Below, in pieces: positions 20,105 through 33,134 of a DNA stretch of 64,000 bases. Both the position numbers and the translations under genes were made by a program. Origin of the DNA: Arion vulgaris. Taxonomy: Eukaryota > Mollusca > Gastropoda > Stylommatophora > Arionidae. Under the pieces are notes generated by a model that saw nothing but the letters and a program-made list of their open reading frames with translations, made no database searches and had not been told where the DNA came from. The stretch is from NCBI GenBank assembly GCA_020796225.1, contig CM036758.1, positions 29,151,099 through 29,215,098 on the forward strand, written 5' to 3'. Each line of letters opens with the position of its first letter. Position 1 is the first letter of the stretch.

Positions 20105-23100
20105 ATTATGCTGGAGTAAACAGCTTTACGTGATGTAGAATCATACATATACCTTGGTAGCAACATAGACACAGAAGGAGGAATAAATAAAGATGTCAAG
20201 ATAAGAATATATACCTTGGTAGCAACATAGACACAGAAGGAGGAACAAATAAAGATGCCAAGATAAGAATATAAAAGGTAAGGGAAACGTTATTGCATTG
20301 AGTAAGATATGGAAGTCAAAGGAAATCAAAACACACGCAAAGTTGAGAATCTTTCAATCAAATGTGAAGTCAGTGCTGTTGTATTACTCAGAAACATGGG
20401 GAACAACAAAAGAAAACACCAGAAAACTAGACAGTAAATGGATATCTACTTAGAATAGAGGAAGTGAGATGGTATGATAAGATTACGAACGAGGAACTCA
20501 GAGAAAGAACTAAGCAGATACCGGTGTCAAAACGAACGAGGAACTCAGAGAAAGAACTAAGCAGATACCGGTGTCAAAACGAACGAGGAACTCAGAGAAA
20601 GAACTAAGCAGATACCGGTGTCAAAACGAACGAGGAACTCAGAGAAAGAACTAAGCAGATACCGGTGTCAAAACGAACGAGGAACTCAGAGAAAGAACTA
20701 AGCAGATACTGGTGTCAAAACGAACGAGGAACTCAGAGAAAGAATTAAGCAGATACCGGTGTCAAAACGAACGAGGAACTCAGAGAAAGAATTAAGCAGA
20801 TACCGGTGTCAAAACGAAAGAGGAACTCAGAGAAAGAATTAAGCAGATACCGGTGTCAAAACGAAAGAGGAACTCAGAGAAAGAACTAAGCAGATACCGG
20901 TGTTAAAACGAAAGAGGAACTCAGAGAAAGAATTAAGCAGATACCGGTGTCAAAACAAACGAGGAACTCAGAGAAAGAACTAAGCAGATACCATGTCAAA
21001 ACGAACGAGGAACTCAGAGAAAGAACTAAACAGATACCGGTGTCAAAACGAACGAGGAACTCAGAGAAAGAATTAAGCAGATACCGGTGTCAAAACGAAC
21101 GAGGAACTCAGAGAAAGAACTAAGTAGATACCGGTGTCAAAACGAACGAGGAACTCAGAGAAAGAACTAAACAGATACCGGTGTCAAAACGAACGAGGAA
21201 CTCAGAGAAAGAATTAAGCAGATACCGGTGTTAAAACGAAAGAGGAACTCAGAGAAAGAATTAAGCAGATACCGGTGTCAAAACAAACGAGGAACTCAGA
21301 GAAAGAACTAAGCAGATACCATGTCAAAACGAACGAGGAACTCAGAGAAAGAACTAAGCAGATACCGGTGTCAAAACGAACGAGGAACTCAGAGAAAGAA
21401 TTAAGCAGATACCGGTGTCAAAACGAACGAGGAACTCAGAGAAAGAACTAAGCAGATACCGGTGTTAAAACGAACGAGGAACTCATAGAAAGAATTAAGC
21501 AGATACTGGTGTTAAAACTAACGAGGAAATCAGAGAAAGAACTAAGCAGATACCGGTGTCAAAACGAACGAGGAACTCAGAGAAAGAACTAAGCAGATAC
21601 CGGTGTTAAAACTAACGAGGAACTCAGAGAAAGAACTAAGCAGATACCGGTGTCAAAACGAACGAGGAACTCAGAGAAAGAACTAAGCAGATGCCGGTGT
21701 CAAAACGAACGAGGAACTCAGAGAAAGAATTAAGCAGATACCGGTGTCAAAACGAACGAGGAACTCAGAGAAAGAACTAAGCAGATGCCGGTGTCAAAAC
21801 GAACGAGGAACTCAGAGAAAGAATTAAGCAGATACCGGTGTCAAAACGAACGAGGAACTCAGAGAAAGAATTAAGCAGATACCGGTGTTAAAACTAACGA
21901 GGAACTCAGACAAAGAACTAAGCAGATACCGGTGTCAAAACGAACGAGGAACTCAGAGAAAGAATTAAGCAGATACCGGTGTTAAAACGAAAGAGGAACT
22001 CAGAGAAAGAATTAAGCAGATACCGGTGTCAAAACAAACGAGGAACTCAGAGAAAGAACTAAGCAGATACCATGTCAAAACGAACGAGGAACTCAGAGAA
22101 AGAACTAAGCAGATACCGGTGTCAAAACGAACGAGGAACTCAGAGAAAGAATTAAGCAGATACCGGTGTCAAAACGAACGAGGAACTCAGAGAAAGAACT
22201 AAGCAGATACCGGTGTTAAAACGAACGAGGAACTCATAGAAAGAATTAAGCAGATACTGGTGTTAAAACTAACGAGGAAATCAGAGAAAGAACTAAGCAG
22301 ATACCGGTGTTAAAACTAACGAGGAACTCAGAGAAAGAACTAAGCAGATACCGGTGTCAAAACGAACGAGGAACTCAGAGAAAGAACTAAGCAGATACCG
22401 GTGTTAAAACTAACGAGGAACTCAGAGAAAGAACTAAGCAGATACCGGTATCAAAACGAACGAGGAACTCAGAGAAAGAACTAAGCAGATACTGGTGTCA
22501 AAACGAACGAGGAACTCAGAGAAAGAACTAAGCAGATACCGGTGTCAAAACGAACGAGGAACTCAGAGAAAGAATTAAGCAGATACCGGTGTCAAAACAA
22601 ACGAGGAACTCAGAGAAAGAACTAAGCAGATACCGGTGTCAAAACGAACGAGGAACTCAGAGAAAGAACTAAGCAGATGCCGGTGTCAAAACGAACGAGG
22701 AACTCAGAGAAAGAACTAAGCAGATACCGGTGTCAAAACGAACGAGGAACTCAGAGAAAGAACTAAGCAGATGCCGGTGTCAAAACGAACGAGGAACTCA
22801 GAGAAAGAATTAAGCAGATACCGGTGTCAAAACGAACGAGGAACTCAGAGAAAGAACTAAGCAGATACCGGTGTCAAAACGAACGAGGAACTCAGAGAAA
22901 GAACTAAGCAGATGCCGGTGTCAAAACGAACGAGGAACTCAGAGAAAGAACTAAGCAGATACCGGTGTCAAAACGAACGAGGAACTCAGAGAAAGAACTA
23001 AGCAGATGCCGGTGTCAAAACGAACGAGGAACTCAGAGAAAGAACTAAGCAGATACCGGTGTTAAAACTAACGAGGAACTCAGAGAAAGAACTAAGCAGA

Positions 23101-26100
23101 TACCGGTATCAAAACGAACGAGGAACTCAGAGAAAGAACTAAGCAGATACTGGTGTCAAAACGAACGAGGAACTCAGAGAAAGAACTAAGCAGATACCGG
23201 TGTCAAAACGAACGAGGAACTCAGAGAAAGAATTAAGCAGATACCGGTGTCAAAACAAACGAGGAACTCAGAGAAAGAACTAAGCAGATACCGGTGTCAA
23301 AACGAACGAGGAACTCAGAGAAAGAACTAAGCAGATGCCGGTGTCAAAACGAACGAGGAACTCAGAGAAAGAACTAAGCAGATACCGGTGTCAAAACGAA
23401 CGAGGAACTCAGAGAAAGAACTAAGCAGATGCCGGTGTCAAAACGAACGAGGAACTCAGAGAAAGAATTAAGCAGATACCGGTGTCAAAACGAACGAGGA
23501 ACTCAGAGAAAGAACTAAGCAGATACCGGTGTCAAAACGAACGAGGAACTCAGAGAAAGAACTAAGCAGATGCCGGTGTCAAAACGAACGAGGAACTCAG
23601 AGAAAGAACTAAGCAGATACCGGTGTCAAAACGAACGAGGAACTCAGAGAAAGAACTAAGCAGATGCCGGTGTCAAAACGAACGAGAAACTCAGAGAAAG
23701 AATTAAGCAGATACCGGTGTCAAAACGAACGAGGAACTCAGAGAAAGAACTAAGCAGATACCATGTCAAAACGAACGAGGAACTCAGAGAAAGAATTAAG
23801 CAGATACCGGTGTCAAAACAAACGAGGAACTCAGAGAAAGAACTAAGCAGATACCATGTCAAAACGAACGAGGAACTCAGAGAAAGAATTAAGCAGATAC
23901 CGGTGTCAAAACGAACGAGGAACTCAGAGAAAGAACTAAGCAGATGCCGGTGTCAAAACGAACGAGGAACTCAGAGAAAGAATTAGCAGATACCGGTGTC
24001 AAAACGAACGAGGAACTCAGAGAAAGAATTAAGCAGATACCGGTGTTAAAACTAACGAGGAACTCAGACAAAGAACTAAGCAGATACCGGTGTCAAAACG
24101 AACGAGGAACTCAGAGAAAGAATTAAGCAGATACCGGTGTTAAAACGAAAGAGGAACTCAGAGAAAGAATTAAGCAGATACCGGTGTCAAAACAAACGAG
24201 GAACTCAGAGAAAGAACTAAGCAGATACCATGTCAAAACGAACGAGGAACTCAGAGAAAGAACTAAGCAGATACCGGTGTCAAAACGAACGAGGAACTCA
24301 GAGAAAGAATTAAGCAGATACCGGTGTCAAAACGAACGAGGAACTCAGAGAAAGAACTAAGCAGATACCGGTGTTAAAACGAACGAGGAACTCATAGAAA
24401 GAATTAAGCAGATACTGGTGTTAAAACTAACGAGGAAATCAGAGAAAGAACTAAGCAGATACCGGTGTTAAAACTAACGAGGAACTCAGAGAAAGAACTA
24501 AGCAGATACCGGTGTCAAAACGAACGAGGAACTCAGAGAAAGAACTAAGCAGATACCGGTGTTAAAACTAACGAGGAACTCAGAGAAAGAACTAAGCAGA
24601 TACCGGTATCAAAACGAACGAGGAACTCAGAGAAAGAACTAAGCAGATACTGGTGTCAAAACGAACGAGGAACTCAGAGAAAGAACTAAGCAGATACCGT
24701 GTCAAAACGAACGAGGAACTCAGAGAAAGAATTAAGCAGATACCGGTGTCAAAACAAACGAGGAACTCAGAGAAAGAACTAAGCAGATACCGGTGTCAAA
24801 ACGAACTAGGAACTCAGAGAAAGAACTAAGCAGATGCCGGTGTCAAAACGAACGAGGAACTCAGAGAAAGAACTAAGCAGATACCGGTGTCAAAACGAAC
24901 GAGGAACTCAGAGAAAGAACTAAGCAGATGCCGGTGTCAAAACGAACGAGGAACTCAGAGAAAGAATTAAGCAGATACCGGTGTCAAAACGAACGAGGAA
25001 CTCAGAGAAAGAACTAAGCAGATACTGGTGTCAAAACGAACGAGGAACTCAGAGAAAGAACTAAGCAGATGCCGGTGTCAAAACGAACGAGGAACTCAGA
25101 GAAAGAACTAGCAGATACCGGTGTCAAAACGAATCGAGGAACTCAGAGAAAGAACTAAGCAGATGCCGAGTGTCAAAACGAACGAGGAACTCAGAGAAAG
25201 AACTAAGCAGATACCGGTGTTAAAACTAACGAGGAACTCAGAGAAAGAACTAAGCAGATACCGGTATCAAAACGAACGAGGAACTCAGAGAAAGAACTAA
25301 GCAGATACTGGTGTCAAAACGAACGAGGAACTCAGAGAAAGAACTAAGCAGATACCGGTGTCAAAACGAACGAGGAACTCAGAGAAAGAATTAAGCAGAT
25401 ACCGGTGTCAAAACAAACGAGGAACTCAGAGAAAGAACTAAGCAGATACCGGTGTCAAAACGAACGAGGAACTCAGAGAAAGAACTAAGCAGATGCCGGT
25501 GTCAAAACGAACGAGGAACTCAGAGAAAGAACTAAGCAGATACCGGTGTCAAAACGAACGAGGAACTCAGAGAAAGAACTAAGCAGATGCCGGTGTCAAA
25601 ACGAACGAGGAACTCAGAGAAAGAATTAAGCAGATACCGGTGTCAAAACGAACGAGGAACTCAGAGAAAGAATTAAGCAGATACCGGTGTTAAAACTAAC
25701 GAGGAACTCAGACAAAGAACTAAGCAGATACCGGTGTCAAAACGAACGAGGAACTCAGAGAAAGAATTAAGCAGATACCGGTGTTAAAACGAAAGAGGAA
25801 CTCAGAGAAAGAATTAAGCAGATACCGGTGTCAAAACAAACGAGGAACTCAGAGAAAGAACTAAGCAGATACCATGTCAAAACGAACGAGGAACTCAGAG
25901 AAAGAACTAAGCAGATACCGGTGTCAAAACGAACGAGGAACTCAGAGAAAGAATTAAGCAGATACCGGGGTCAAACGAACGAGGAACTCAGAGAAAGAAC
26001 TAAGCAGATACCGGTGTTAAAACGAACGAGGAACTCATAGAAAGAATTAAGCAGATACTGGTGTTAAAACTAACGAGGAAATCAGAGAAAGAACTAAGCA

Positions 26101-29100
26101 GATACCGGTGTTAAAACTAACGAGGAACTCAGAGAAAGAACTAAGCAGATACCGGTGTCAAAACGAACGAGGAACTCAGAGAAAGAACTAAGCAGATACC
26201 GGTGTTAAAACTAACGAGGAACTCAGAGAAAGAACTAAGCAGATACCGGTATCAAAACGAACGAGGAACTCAGAGAAAGAACTAAGCAGATACTGGTGTC
26301 AAAACGAACGAGGAACTCAGAGAAAGAACTAAGCAGATACCGGTGTCAAAACGAACGAGGAACTCAGAGAAAGAATTAAGCAGATACCGGTGTCAAAACA
26401 AACGAGGAACTCAGAGAAAGAACTAAGCAGATACCGGTGTCAAAACGAACGAGGAACTCAGAGAAAGAACTAAGCAGATGCCGGTGTCAAAACGAACGAG
26501 GAACTCAGAGAAAGAACTAAGCAGATACCGGTGTCAAAACGAACGAGGAACTCAGAGAAAGAACTAAGCAGATGCCGGTGTCAAAACGAACGAGGAACTC
26601 AGAGAAAGAATTAAGCAGATACCGGTGTCAAAACGAACGAGGAACTCAGAGAAAGAACTAAGCAGATACCGGTGTCAAAACGAACGAGGAACTCAGAGAA
26701 AGAACTAAGCAGATGCCGGTGTCAAAACGAACGAGGAACTCAGAGAAAGAACTAAGCAGATACCGGTGTCAAAACGAACGAGGAACTCAGAGAAAGAACT
26801 AAGCAGATGCCGGTGTCAAAACGAACGAGGAACTCAGAGAAAGAACTAAGCAGATACCGGTGTTAAAACTAACGAGGAACTCAGAGAAAGAACTAAGCAG
26901 ATACCGGTATCAAAACGAACGAGGAACTCAGAGAAAGAACTAAGCAGATACTGGTGTCAAAACGAACGAGGAACTCAGAGAAAGAACTAAGCAGATACCG
27001 GTGTCAAAACGAACGAGGAACTCAGAGAAAGAATTAAGCAGATACCGGTGTCAAAACAAACGAGGAACTCAGAGAAAGAACTAAGCAGATACCGGTGTCA
27101 AAACGAACGAGGAACTCAGAGAAAGAACTAAGCAGATGCCGGTGTCAAAACGAACGAGGAACTCAGAGAAAGAACTAAGCAGATACCGGTGTCAAAACGA
27201 ACGAGGAACTCAGAGAAAGAACTAAGCAGATGCCGGTGTCAAAACGAACGAGGAACTCAGAGAAAGAATTAAGCAGATACCGGTGTCAAAACGAACGAGG
27301 AACTCAGAGAAAGAACTAAGCAGATACCGGTGTCAAAACGAACGAGGAACTCAGAGAAAGAACTAAGCAGATGCCGGTGTCAAAACGAACGAGGAACTCA
27401 GAGAAAGAACTAAGCAGATACCGGTGTCAAAACGAACGAGGAACTCAGAGAAAGAACTAAGCAGATGCCGGTGTCAAAACGAACGAGAAACTCAGAGAAA
27501 GAATTAAGCAGATACCGGTGTCAAAACGAACGAGGAACTCAGAGAAAGAACTAAGCAGATACCATGTCAAAACGAACGAGGAACTCAGAGAAAGAATTAA
27601 GCAGATACCGGTGTCAAAACAAACGAGGAACTCAGAGAAAGAACTAAGCAGATACCATGTCAAAACGAACGAGGAACTCAGAGAAAGAACTAAGCAGATA
27701 CCGGTGTCAAAACGAACGAGGAACTCAGAGAAAGAATTAAGCAGATACCGGTGTCAAAACGAACGAGGAACTCAGAGAAAGAACTAAGCAGATACCGGTG
27801 TTAAAACGAACGAGGAACTCAGAGAAAGAATTAAGCAGATACTGGTGTTAAAACTAACGAGGAAATCAGAGAAAGAACTAAGCAGATACCGGTGTCAAAA
27901 CGAACGAGGAACTCAGAGAAAGAACTAAGCAGATACTGGTGTCAAAACTAACGAGGAAATCAGAGAAAGAACTAAGCAGATACCGGTGTTAAAACGAACG
28001 AGGAACTCAGAGAAAGAACTAAGCAGATACCGGTGTTAAAACTAACGAGGAACTCAGAGAAAGAACTAAGCAGATACTGGTGTTAAAACTAACGAGGAAC
28101 TCAGAGAAAGAACTAAGCAGATACCGGTGTCAAAACGAACGAGGAACTCAGAGAAAGAACTAAGCAGATACCGGTGTTAAAACTAACGAGGAACTCAGAG
28201 AAAGAACTAAGCAGATACCGGTGTCAAAACGAACGAGGAACTCAGAGAAAGAACTAAGCAGATGCCGGTGTCAAAACGAACGAGGAACTCAGAGAAAGAA
28301 TTAAGCAGATACTGGTGTTAAAACTAACGAGGAACTCAGAGAAAGAATTAAGCAGATACCGGTATCAAAACGAACGAGGAACTCAGAGAAAGAACTAAGC
28401 AGATACTGGTGTCAAAACGAACGAGGAACTCAGAGAAAGAACTAAGCAGATACCGGTGTCAAAACGAACGAGGAACTCAGAGAAAGAACTAGCAGATACC
28501 GGTGTCAAAACGAACGAGGAACTCAGAGAAAGTACTAAGCAGATACTGGTGTCAAAACGAACGAGGAACTCAGAGAAAGAACTAAGCAGATACCGGTGTC
28601 AAAACGAACGAGGAACTCAGAGAAAGTACTAAGCAGATACTGGTGTCAAAACGAACGAGGAACTCAGAGAAAGAATTAAGCAGATACCGGTGTCAAAACG
28701 AACGAGGAATTCAGATAAAGAATTAAGCAGATACCGGTGTCAAAACGAACGAGGAACTCAGAGAAAGAATTACGCAGATACCGGTGTCAAAACGAACGAG
28801 GAACTCAGAGAAAGAATTAAGCAGATACCGGTCTCAAAACGAACGAGGAATTCAGATAAAGAATTAAGCAGATACCGGTGTCAAAACGAACGAGGAACTC
28901 AGAGAAAGAATTAAGCAGATACCGGTGTTAAAAGAGCTACGAAAGAAACGCTGACGATAGATAGGGCACACATTAAGAAAGCTAACTGTAAGCATTGCAA
29001 GACAGGAACTGTTTGATTAACCCGCAGGGAAAGAGAAGTAAAGGAAGACCTAGAAATACATGGAGAAGAGAGATGGAGACTGATATTAAAAGGATAAGTA

Positions 29101-29165
29101 AGACGTGGAAAGAATTGGAAGGGATAGTAAGAATTCGGAAAGGCTTGAAGACGTTTGTTGAAACA
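20105..29165 (+). pseudogene. LINE reverse-transcriptase remnant split by a 47-bp satellite
   Basis: Left part (20105-20530): 'VESYIYLGSNIDTEGG' (YLGS motif), 'IWKSKEIKTHAKLRIF', 'NVKSVLLYYSETWGTT' (LLYG.ETW motif), then 'RIEEVRWYDKI' leading into 'TNEELRERTKQIPV'. Right part (28900-29165): 'TKQIPV'-type end, 'ELRKKR', 'IGHTLRKLTVSIARQELF' (the GH.LRK motif), 'PQGKRSKGRPRNTWRREMET' (GRP..TWRR motif) and 'ISKTWKELEGI'. These are consecutive parts of the C-terminal region of one non-LTR retrotransposon ORF, with the satellite exactly at the junction. The remnant also has a 62-bp tandem duplication (atatacctt at 20147 and 20209), frameshifts and stops. The catalytic core is absent. The homologue at 6060-6745 (-) has the same order without expansion. 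Confidence 0.85.
20484..28934. repeat. 47-bp satellite derived from a LINE ORF, about 180 units
   Basis: The unit is 'acgaacgaggaactcagaga', 'aagaactaagcagatacc' and 'ggtgtcaaa'. In one frame it encodes TNEELRERTKQIPVSK, which is the reverse-transcriptase sequence expected at this point of the ORF. Since 47 is not a multiple of three, successive units shift frame, and one of the three frames carries a stop ('QRKN*'), so the array is non-coding. Frequent variants are aactaag/aattaag, gataccg/gatgccg, gtgtc/gtgtt, cgaacg/ctaacg/cgaaag, and a 45-bp type lacking GG ('gataccatgtc'). Variant combinations recur at multi-unit spacing, e.g. ggtatc at 22445, 23103, 24603, 25261, 26245 and 26904. Confidence 0.95.
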
Positions 29166-29565
29166 AAAATTTGTGTTCAGTTTTCCAAATTTCCATGTTT
29201 TCATATGTGCTTCTTGAACATCTAATAATATCACCAATCGCAAAAAAAAACTAACGATTCTTTCTCATTAGTTGCTGCCTCATTATCTCACATTTGTCCC
29301 AATATTTACTTTTCTGATTTTGTTTAAACCATTTATTTGTTTATTTCAAATTAATTATGTGACTGTGTTTGTCAGCTGGTCTCTATTGTTCTTAAAACAA
29401 CTTGTCATTAATTAAATTAGCTTTATAACGTTCATTTGTTTACTCATTAAAAATAAGCTTTCATTAACAAATGTTAATCTTGTTTTATGACCTCAATGTT
29501 GACAAGTTAATGAAAACAACATGTACACAAGGTGGGAACAACAACAACAACTTTCACGTTTAGAA
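29166..29565. other. AT-rich unassigned sequence
   Basis: No gene or repeat recognised. It may hold the 3' UTR of the LINE remnant upstream. Confidence 0.45.
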
Positions 29566-29815
29566 AATGTATAAAAACAACTCTGGATATGGTAAGCGTT
29601 GTGTAGTGTGATAAAAACAACTCTGAATATGGTAAGCGTTGTGTAGTGTGATAAAAACAACTCTGAATATGGTAAGCGTTGTGTAGTGTGATAAAAACAA
29701 CTCTGAATATGGTAGCGTTGTGTAGTTGATAAAAACAACCTGAATATGGTAATCGTTGAGTATGTGATAAAAACAACTCTGAATATGGTAATCGTTGAGT
29801 AGTGTGAAACAATTT
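29566..29815. repeat. 40-bp minisatellite, about 6 units
   Basis: Units are 'ataaaaacaactctgaatat' and 'ggtaagcgttgtgtagtgtg'. The last three units have base losses ('ggtagcg', 'gtagttg', 'caacctg'), the first signs of the indel-rich zone that follows. Confidence 0.92.
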
Positions 29816-29884
29816 GTAAACAGTATTAAAACAAATTTATATATCTTGAAGTAAAAGATAAGGAAACACAATCGAAACAGCAGA

Positions 29885-30300
29885 AATAGAAACACTTTGA
29901 TTAACTCTTTTTCTGCTTTCAATGTTCCATGTCGACCACTGCCCCCACCGTGGGATGATTCCAAGAATTGTCCCAGCGTTGCGCCTGAGGCCAGCACATC
30001 CGGTTTCGCGACGCATTTTTTTTTGGGCAGCCCAGGGCCCCTACCCGGATCTCACGAACCCCCAACGCAGTGCCTTTTTTGTTTTTGCGATCCCCACAAA
30101 AACAATTAATTTTTCCCCACGTTATTGTTGTTTTGTTCCAGACTCGATGAATTGAAATTAAGTTTCCACTATTTTTTTTTTTGTTCCAGACCGATGATTT
30201 TGAAATCAATTTTTTTCCACTACGTTTTGTTCTTTGTCCCCAGAGATCTTTCCCACGAATTAGCCAGAACGGCTTTGGGGGCATCTTATAAAATATCGGG
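29885..30300. mobile_element. Probable SINE with conserved core, sequence corrupted
   Basis: Collinear with 54640-54960. Both hold 'gcgcct', 'gccagcacatccg.tt', 'gcga.gc.tttt', a core around 'ctacgac' (here garbled to 'tctcacgaac'), 'cgcagtg' and 'tttgcgacccc' (here 'tttgcgatcccc'). In this copy homopolymers are lengthened and bases are missing, while the copy at 54.7 kb reads cleanly. The short open frames on both strands are not genes. Confidence 0.5.
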
Positions 30301-30334
30301 CCGGGGGGAAATTTAAAAGGAAATCAGGGGACCT

Positions 30335-30632
30335 CCCCTTTTTCCTTCTTTCCTTTTCCCCTTTCTCTTTCTCTCTTCTCTCTCTCTTTCTTCCTCTTTT
30401 TTCTCTCTCTCTTTTTCTCTCTCCTTTCTTTTCTTCTTTCTCTCTTTTTCTTCATCTCCCCTTTCCTCTCCTCTCTCTCTCTCTTCTCTTTTCTCTTCTT
30501 TTCTCTCTCTTTTCTCCTTTTCCCCCTTTTCTCTCTCCTCTTTCTCTCTCTCTCTCTCTCTCCTCTTTTTCTCTCTCTTTCCTTTTTTTCTTCTCCCCCT
30601 TTCTCTCTCTTCCCCCTCTCTTTTCTTTCAAA
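30335..30632. repeat. Pyrimidine (CT)-rich tract
   Basis: About 300 bp of almost pure C/T on the plus strand. The minus-strand open frame here (Arg/Glu/Lys-rich) is compositional. Confidence 0.9.
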
Positions 30633-32094
30633 ACGAAAGTTGAATGAAATTTTATGATTTTCTTCTTTTTTCCGAATCCGTTTGCCACAGGTCGGGTCAA
30701 GAAGATTTTAAAGGGCCCAGTATGGCTTAGATAGCCCTTTTTGTCCCTTTTATCCTGACACTTTGGGGGCCCGGCCTTTTCTTTGTACCCATTGTATCGG
30801 AGCAGTTCCCTTTTTGGGGGCATGTCTGTTGGTAACCCTTTTTGTTGGAACCATTTAATTTTTGTTTATATTTTTCCTTTTTGGAAAGATCCCTAGACAT
30901 CCAATGGACTAGAAATTTGACAAGATGGGTTTTCAGAGGAATGAGGTAAATTAAAAAACTGACTTTTTTCTTTTTAAAAGATATTAAAACAACGCAAATG
31001 GGCATGTACAGAAATCGAAGAATCCCAACCTGTTTTAACGACCCGGTCACGTGATCATGCTGTTATTTTCCGCTCAACGTCCCGGTCAATAATCCCATGA
31101 TAAGGTCACATTTACTTATAAGATCCCCCGAGTGGCCCAAATTTGGGGGAAAAATAAAACCCGCGTTAATGCCACGAATCGTAAGACCCCCCAAGGAGGT
31201 TTGGCTGAAACGATGCACACCAAAAACCTAGAAGTTTTGCTTTGGGGGCCCCCCAAATCAAGTGCAAGATAATGTTTCCCAAAGACCAAAAAAATCAAAG
31301 AGGATTAAAATTGGTGGAAAGAACGAACGCAAAGAAGAAGAAGACTTATAAATCATGAGGTTTGATAAGTTCCTTTACATTGCAGAAGCAATGCCCCGAG
31401 TCACGCTCCACCCGCATATAAAAACACATCTAGTGGGCCCAATGTTTTAATAAAAATACATCGAAAGTTAAAAACTGAAAATTTTAATTTCCCAATTATT
31501 TTTTTTTCAATTTTCAAAAATTAGGATGGTTTTACTGGCCGGAATGGGGGACATTTTAAATTTTTTGTAAACCCTTTTTACGGGAACGGGAAATTTCAGT
31601 TGTATCGGTTTTATTTTCAATCACATTATGGGGGGACTTTTTAATCTTTGGGTCAACGAAACGTTTTCAAACCAAGCAAGAAAAAAAACCATTTTTTTTA
31701 ATGGTGGCCTTTTTGGAGGCAAAAAATGTTTATTTGGGGACTTAAAATAGATTTCAACTAAATTTCCTGGAGTGAAAAAGGGGAAAAATTAAATAGTAAA
31801 ATTTAAAAAGTCACTGTACCCCCACAATATTTTGTTGGTTTACTAGGAGGAAAATCATTTTTCATCCCCCCTTTCCATGGAGTTCATGTTTATGTCATAT
31901 TAAAACAATAAAAGTAGATATATTGTTTGTGATCGCATAAAAGGAAACTTGATATATAAAAATCAATAAAACGAGTCTGAAAATGACGACAGATTGTGAA
32001 AATTTTACGACATGGGACGGAAAAGAAGAATCATCTTGAGAAAAAGAAAAAAAGCCCATCTTGTAGAAAAAGGGAGACAAGTCTACTTGTAGAA
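30633..32094. other. Unassigned, low-quality-looking sequence
   Basis: Many homopolymer runs of G, C, A and T ('ggggggg', 'tttttttt', 'cccccc') and no convincing frame or repeat. The texture differs from clean DNA elsewhere in the window and fits poor consensus accuracy. Real features could be hidden here. Confidence 0.5.
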
Positions 32095-32545
32095 ATTTAT
32101 TGCGCTCACGACCGAATGAAAACAGAATTAGTTTATTGTGCTGTCTCAGGCCTGAATGAGAGATGACATTATTTACGTTCACGCCCCGCAAGAGTTTTAG
32201 AGTTGTTTATTTTGTGTCCAGGCCTGTGTGAGACTAGACATTAGAGGCTGTCTCAGGGCCTGATGTAGAGACTGAATTGTTTTTTTGGGTCTCACGGCCT
32301 GCAGAGAGATAGACATTAGTTTATTTTGCTGTCTCACGGCCTGCAGTAGAGAAAAATTAGTTTATTTTGCTGTCCAGGGTCAGTAGAGACTGAATTAGTT
32401 TATTGTGCTGTCTCAGGGCCCCAAGAGACTAGACATTAGTTTATTTTGCTGTCTCACGGCCTGCAGTAGAGACTAGAATTAGTTTATTTTGCTGTCTCCG
32501 GCCGGTGAGAGACAGACAAGTTTATTGAGCTGTCTCACTTTCTTT
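32095..32545. repeat. About 43-bp degenerate minisatellite, about 10 units
   Basis: Repeated 'ttagtttattttgctgtctc' and 'acggcctgcagtagagac' with many small deletions ('gtccaggg', 'ggccccaagag'). Unit spacing is irregular because of the indels. Confidence 0.85.
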
Positions 32546-33130
32546 TTGTAATGGGGCTGAATTTACGAACATTTATAACGAAAAATAGATTTTCTGACAT
32601 GTTCGATCAGCGAAAAGACTTATAAAATAGAAAATCGCCCATGAAAGGATGATAAAGCCCCAAAAAACCCCCTTCTCTTGGGGGCGGATGATAGAGTTCA
32701 ACCCAGAACACGTTTCCCTACCCCCGGGGGGGCAACTGATCAAGGTTGAAGGCGGAGATTCTGTTTTTTAGCTCGTTTTTTTGCCAAACGGCAGAGAATC
32801 TCAGCATAATTTTTGTGTGTTACAGCGCCACATTTTGGATCTTCCGCGGGGTTTCTCGCAGGGTGTCTATATCGAAGATTTGGGAAACTTTAAGGGGTTT
32901 TTTCGGTTTTTTTGTCGATCAGAGAATTTCAGTCTCCTTCGCGCCAAAGTCATCTTTTTGGATGGTTTTTCAAGCATCAAAAATTTACCGGCCCCTCACC
33001 ATTCACAACAGGGTGTTTATGCTTGGGGTTGTTGCTTTGGAGGAATTGCAAGGAATTTTGTCCTGCCAGTTTATTTTTTGTATTCTGGGTGACAGCTTTT
33101 GTAGAGGTGGTTAGCAAAAAACTACTATAC
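32546..33130. other. Unassigned sequence, no credible gene
   Basis: Three overlapping open frames of 78-122 codons occur at 32746-33148 in all plus frames. They are Phe-rich, which T-rich homopolymer DNA produces. No domain is recognisable. Confidence 0.45.
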
Positions 33131-33134
33131 AAGT

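Noticed and set aside
20484..28934. CRISPR array
   Set aside because: There are no unique spacers between repeats; units are contiguous and lie in a LINE remnant in a eukaryotic setting.
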